Assembly: GCF_001522585.2 (NCBI RefSeq)
Contig: NZ_CP013372.1
Location: forward strand, 62,001-126,000
Source: Burkholderia sp. NRF60-BP8
GTDB taxonomy: Bacteria > Pseudomonadota > Gammaproteobacteria > Burkholderiales > Burkholderiaceae
Direction: 5' to 3'
Length of the DNA: 64,000 nucleotides
Below, in pieces: positions 60,591 to 64,000 of the stretch; the first letter of the stretch is position 1; every line of letters starts with the position of its first letter. The notes under the pieces were generated by a model that was not told the origin of the DNA, ran no database searches, and saw nothing but the letters and a program-made list of their open reading frames with translations. The position numbers and the translations under genes are program-made.

Positions 60591-61718
60591 TCAATACGAA
60601 TCGTCGTCGAAGCGAGACGCCGCCGGCCGGCGCTTCATGTCCTTCAGCCAGCGCCTGACGTTGTCCGGATCCTCGAATTCGCGCAGCGCGACGGCCAGGT
60701 CCTGGTTGCTCCGCTGCATGCCGGCAATGTCGCGCGTCAGCATGCGCAGCACGGTATCGGGCGCGACCTTGGTGGACGACGCGATCCCGTACGTGCCCCT
60801 GAAATCGTTTTCGACGTGCACGATCTCCCGATCGAGCTCGCGCAACTGTTCCTCGAGGATGCCGTTGTAGCGCGTCAGCCGCGCTTCGCCGAGGCCGTCG
60901 ATCGCGCGCCGGTCGATCTGTTCGATTTTCAGCTGCAATTCCAGCAACTGCAGCAGGTTGCCCTTGTCGTAAGCGTGATTGACGCGCTGCATCAGCGCGG
61001 TCTTGCGTGCCTGTTCGTTCGGATCGGATTCGCGATCGGGGTGCAGCGCGCTGGCCAGCTTGCGATAGATTTCGCGGATCGATTTGTTCGATTCAGCCTG
61101 TTCGGCCTGGATCCGCGCCTGCGCGGCCGATTGCTTCGGTGCTTTCTTGCGCTTCGCACGCTGCGCCTCGCGGGCCGCGTGAGCGGCCATGTCGCGCTCG
61201 AACTGGGCGTCGAGTTCGGCCTGCATCCGCTCGGCGAGTTCGTCGGGGGACAGCGAGTCGAGATCCTCGGGCGAGGGCGACTGCGATTCGGGTTCCCGTT
61301 TCGGTTTCGTCGGCTCGGGAGCGGCCGTTGCGTGGCCGACGCGGTCGGATCCGGCATGCCGGTGGTAAATCACCTTCAACGCCGCGTCGTCGCTGGTGTG
61401 CAGCAAATCGCGCGCCATGTCGGCGATCAGGTCGGACAGCGTGCGCTGCTCGGCTTTGCTCAAGCCCTTCTGCAGGAACGCGTCGTCGAGCAGATGGATC
61501 AGCCGGATGCGCAGCGCCGTTGCCTCCTGTTCGAGCGGCAACAGCCCGTCGACGAACTTCTTCTGGAACGCCGGCATGACGGCTTCCCACGCACCGAGAC
61601 GTTCGCGCCGCTTTTCGATTTGCTCGACGAGCGTATTGAACGTCTTCTGGGCTTTCGACAGGCTGGCTGTCTCGTGGCTGGGCGCGATGGCGACCGCGGC
61701 ACCGCGACGTGCGGTCAT
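60591..61718 (-). CDS. J-domain (DnaJ-like) protein
   Basis: 375 aa. The J-domain is C-terminal and contains HPD at 226-228 (REIYRKLASALHPDRE). It is preceded by long charged helices with coiled-coil character (KTFNTLVEQIEKRRERLG; ELAERMQAELDAQFERDMAAHAAREAQRAKRKK). Further helices follow the HPD. J-domains stimulate Hsp70 (DnaK) ATPase, so it is likely a specialised co-chaperone. It converges with the helicase gene, leaving a 195-bp gap in which I see no clear terminator. Confidence 0.85.
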   Translation of the reverse strand: MTARRGAAVAIAPSHETASLSKAQKTFNTLVEQIEKRRERLGAWEAVMPAFQKKFVDGLLPLEQEATALRIRLIHLLDDAFLQKGLSKAEQRTLSDLIADMARDLLHTSDDAALKVIYHRHAGSDRVGHATAAPEPTKPKREPESQSPSPEDLDSLSPDELAERMQAELDAQFERDMAAHAAREAQRAKRKKAPKQSAAQARIQAEQAESNKSIREIYRKLASALHPDRESDPNEQARKTALMQRVNHAYDKGNLLQLLELQLKIEQIDRRAIDGLGEARLTRYNGILEEQLRELDREIVHVENDFRGTYGIASSTKVAPDTVLRMLTRDIAGMQRSNQDLAVALREFEDPDNVRRWLKDMKRRPAASRFDDDSY

Positions 61719-61805
61719 GATCGATGTCCTCCGGCCGCGGCAGGAGGCGCGGCAGGCCGGTATTTTAGCCGGATGGGTGCGCCCCCCGAAACGGCTCGCG
61801 GCGCG

Positions 61806-62123
61806 TTAGCGCTTCATCGTCGCAGCCGCCGGCGCGCCCGAGTCCATGCCCGGTGCGCCGTTCGCCCCGTAGGCGGCTTCCGCGCTTTTGCGTTCCGCGA
61901 GGCGCTTGGCGGCGAGGCGTTCCTGCGCGGCGACGATGTCGCCCGGATAGTTGTCGCCGTCACCGGCGACCGGCTCGTAGCCGACCGACTCGAGATCGAG
62001 CAGTTCCTGGCGCACTTGCGCGCGCGTGAGCGTCGAGTGCGACGACTGTGCGTACGACGCGGCCGGTGCGGTGAGAAGGGCGGTAGCGGCGACAGTGGCG
62101 ATGGCGGCGATGATGGATTTCAC
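61806..62123 (-). CDS. DUF4148 family secreted protein
   Basis: 105 aa with a signal peptide (SIIAAIATVAATALLTAPAASYA-Q). The mature part has the DUF4148 motif LTRAQVRQELLDLESVGYEP followed by YPGDIVAAQERLAAKRLAE. These small periplasmic proteins are abundant in Burkholderia and have no established function. A 210-bp gap separates it from polB on the same strand. Confidence 0.9.
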   Translation of the reverse strand: MKSIIAAIATVAATALLTAPAASYAQSSHSTLTRAQVRQELLDLESVGYEPVAGDGDNYPGDIVAAQERLAAKRLAERKSAEAAYGANGAPGMDSGAPAAATMKR

Positions 62124-62333
62124 GGTTTCCTCGGACGATTTCGTTGCGGTTTGCTGAACCGACGAGGAAAGTTTAGGAACCTTGACCGGCCTGATAAATG
62201 GCGATTCCGGGCGAACTGTGTTCCAGAATGAGCGAGAGTGCGCGATGCTGACGGAACGCGATGGAGATCGACGTCATGTGAAAGCGCGATGCGACGACTG
62301 CGCTGACGCGTGTTCCGGCGCGTCATCGTTCCG

Positions 62334-64000
62334 TCAGTCGCCGAACAACTGCCCCTGCCCGGAGATCACGCGTTCGAAATCGTCGCGCAGGAACGGCAGG
62401 ATCGCATCGGCGACAGGCTGAAGCTGACGGCTCAGATAGAACGCATAGTCGATCGGCGAACGCATCGTCTCCAGCGGCTCGGGGCCGGCCGTCGTCATCA
62501 CGTAGCTGATCCAGCCGCCGCGCTGATACTGCAGCGGCCGGCCCTGCGCGAGGTTGAACTCGTCGGCGATGCGCGCTGCGCGCACGTGCGGCGGCACGTT
62601 GCGTTCGTACTCGCGCAGCGGCCGGCGCACGCGCTTGCGGTAGACGAGCTGGTCGTCGAATTCGCCGGCGAGCGTGCGCCGCACGTAATCGCGAATGAAA
62701 TCCCGGTACGGCTCGCGCCTGAACACGCGCCGGTACAGCTCGCGCTGGAACTGCTGCGCGAGCGGCGTCCAGTCGGTGCGGACCGTCTCGAGCCCCTTGA
62801 ACACGAGATCCTCGCTACCGTCGGCCGTCGCCGCGAGGCCCGCGTAGCGCTTCTTGCTGCCTTCTTCCGCACCGCGCACGGTCGGCATCAGGAACCGGCG
62901 GTAATGCCGTTCGTACTGCAGCTCCAGCGCGCTGTCGAGGCCGAATTGGTCGCGCAGGTGCGCATGCCACCAGCGATTCACGTGCTCGACGAGCGCGCGG
63001 CCCTTGGCGCCGGCTTCGTCGTCGTCGTGCGCGCGGCCGAGCCACACGAAGGTCGAATCGGTATCGCCGTAAATCACTTCGTACCCCTGTGCTTCGATCA
63101 GCTTGCGCGTGCGATGCATGATCTCGTGTCCGCGCATCGTGATCGACGACGCGAGGCGCGGGTCGAAGAAGCGGCAGCCGGTCGAGCCGAGCACGCCGTA
63201 AAACGAATTCATGATGATCTTCAGCGCCTGCGACAGCGGCGCGTTGCGCTGCCGCTTCGCGTCGTCGCGGCCCTCCCACACGCGGCGCACGATGTCGGGC
63301 AGGCAGTGCGCGGTGCGCGAGAAGCGCGCGCCGAGAAAGCCGGGCACCGATGCGTCGTCGCCGGGATTCGCGAGCCCTTCGATCAACCCGACGGGATCGA
63401 TCAGGAACGTACGGATGATCGACGGATAGAGGCTCTTGTAGTCGAACACGAGCACCGAGTCGTACAGCCCGGGGCGCGAATCCATCACGAAGCCACCGGG
63501 GCTGTTCTGCCCCGTCACGTCGCCGAGGTTCGGCGCGACATAGCCGAGCCGGTGCATGCGAGGCAGGTACAGGTGCGTGAAGGCTGCCACCGACCCGCCG
63601 GTGCGGTCGGCCGCGAGCCCGGTGACGCTCGCGCGTTCCAGCGCGAAGGACAGCAGGTCGGCCTTGTCGAAGATGCGCGTGACGAGTTCGCAGTCCTTCA
63701 GGTTGTAGCGCGCGAGCGCGGGCTTGTCGTGATCGAAGCGGCGCTGGATCTCGTCCATGCGCTGGTACGGATTGTCGATCGACTTGCCTTCGCCGAGCAA
63801 CGCTTGCGACACGTATTCGAGGCTGAACGACGGGAACGTCCACGTCGCCGATTTCAGCATGTCGATGCCGTCGAGGATCAGCCGGCCGGCCGCGCCTGCG
63901 AAGAAGTGGTCGGGCTGCTGGCCGTGCGCGCGCCAGTCGAGCACGCTGCCGCCGCGCCCGAGCTTGAGCGGCACGCCGTATTGCTCCGCGTGCGCATGCA
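62334..64000 (-). CDS. polB: DNA polymerase II (family B), C-terminal part, truncated by the window edge
   Basis: The frame continues through base 64000 (reading [14 protein letters not shown] across an internal GTG at 63974), so the N-terminal part lies outside. Visible are the end of the 3'-5' exonuclease domain ([16 protein letters not shown]) and the polymerase motifs: motif [18 protein letters not shown], motif B-like [22 protein letters not shown] and motif [14 protein letters not shown] with the catalytic Asp pair. Family B Pol II acts in replication restart and translesion synthesis and is usually SOS-induced. The residue pattern matches proteobacterial PolB. Final stop at 62334. Confidence 0.93.
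   Translation of the reverse strand, partial: HAHAEQYGVPLKLGRGGSVLDWRAHGQQPDHFFAGAAGRLILDGIDMLKSATWTFPSFSLEYVSQALLGEGKSIDNPYQRMDEIQRRFDHDKPALARYNLKDCELVTRIFDKADLLSFALERASVTGLAADRTGGSVAAFTHLYLPRMHRLGYVAPNLGDVTGQNSPGGFVMDSRPGLYDSVLVFDYKSLYPSIIRTFLIDPVGLIEGLANPGDDASVPGFLGARFSRTAHCLPDIVRRVWEGRDDAKRQRNAPLSQALKIIMNSFYGVLGSTGCRFFDPRLASSITMRGHEIMHRTRKLIEAQGYEVIYGDTDSTFVWLGRAHDDDEAGAKGRALVEHVNRWWHAHLRDQFGLDSALELQYERHYRRFLMPTVRGAEEGSKKRYAGLAATADGSEDLVFKGLETVRTDWTPLAQQFQRELYRRVFRREPYRDFIRDYVRRTLAGEFDDQLVYRKRVRRPLREYERNVPPHVRAARIADEFNLAQGRPLQYQRGGWISYVMTTAGPEPLETMRSPIDYAFYLSRQLQPVADAILPFLRDDFERVISGQGQLFGD

Noticed and set aside
1..64000. CRISPR arrays, insertion sequences, integrases, tRNA or rRNA genes
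   Set aside because: I saw no regularly spaced direct repeats, transposase or integrase motifs, or structural RNA signatures. A small tRNA could escape reading by eye.

Overview
The window is high-GC, densely coding DNA. Gene content, codon use and order look like a Burkholderia species (Burkholderia cepacia complex type), most likely an accessory-rich secondary replicon. This placement is inference from protein families such as DUF3443, DUF4148, DUF3309, DUF1302/DUF1329 and several large catabolic operons. I saw no tRNA, rRNA, insertion sequence, integrase or CRISPR array.

Layout. 1-1.0 kb: end of a lower-GC DUF3443 gene. 1.1-3.6 kb (minus): three-gene envelope-glycan operon (GT4 glycosyltransferase, small methyltransferase-like protein, polysaccharide deacetylase). 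4.2-5.5 kb: dicarboxylate/amino-acid symporter. 5.9-11.0 kb: two large secreted beta-propeller proteins, the second fused to a phosphoesterase. 11.1-14.0 kb (minus): GNAT acetyltransferase, an unknown 317-aa protein and a MerR regulator fused to a P-loop ATPase. 14.1-21.8 kb (minus): seven-gene pentitol operon (binding protein, two permeases, polyol dehydrogenase, ABC ATPase, AraC regulator, xylulokinase). 22.0-24.6 kb: membrane protein and an OmpR/BaeSR-type two-component system.

24.7-47.5 kb (plus) is the most striking region. Four consecutive transcription units each follow a copy of the same bipartite element: a GGGAATACCC box, often inside GACAGGG-GAATA-CCCTGTC, then a T-rich tract, then TTGTCATnnTGACCTAA starting at a fixed distance (43-45 bp from box to ACCTA). 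The units encode two paralogous Tat-exported amine-oxidase-like flavoproteins, each followed by a membrane-anchored diheme cytochrome c; a phytanoyl-CoA dioxygenase-like enzyme; a RidA-type imine hydrolase; an envelope set (DUF1329, DUF1302, MmpL/RND, YCF48-like) typical of hydrophobic substrate handling; a saccharopine-dehydrogenase-like reductase; an acyl-CoA ligase; a thiolase; a third amine-oxidase-like flavoprotein; an acyl-CoA dehydrogenase; and two TetR regulators. Together they read as one regulon for oxidising a hydrophobic amine-bearing compound and feeding the acyl product to beta-oxidation. The substrate is not known.

47.6-53.6 kb: a DUF3309 peptide, then a second acyl-CoA module (histidine phosphatase, APH-like kinase, two SDRs, acyl-CoA dehydrogenase, LysR) that resembles ACAD10/11-type hydroxyacyl-CoA processing. 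53.7-60.4 kb: a translationally coupled pair, an M48-type metalloprotease and a 1829-aa protein with a kinase-like N-terminus, DUF4011, an SF1 helicase, a nuclease-like fold and a WGR domain. This is a candidate genome-defence or repair system, with a J-domain protein convergent to it. The window ends with a DUF4148 peptide and the C-terminal part of DNA polymerase II (polB), both on the minus strand.
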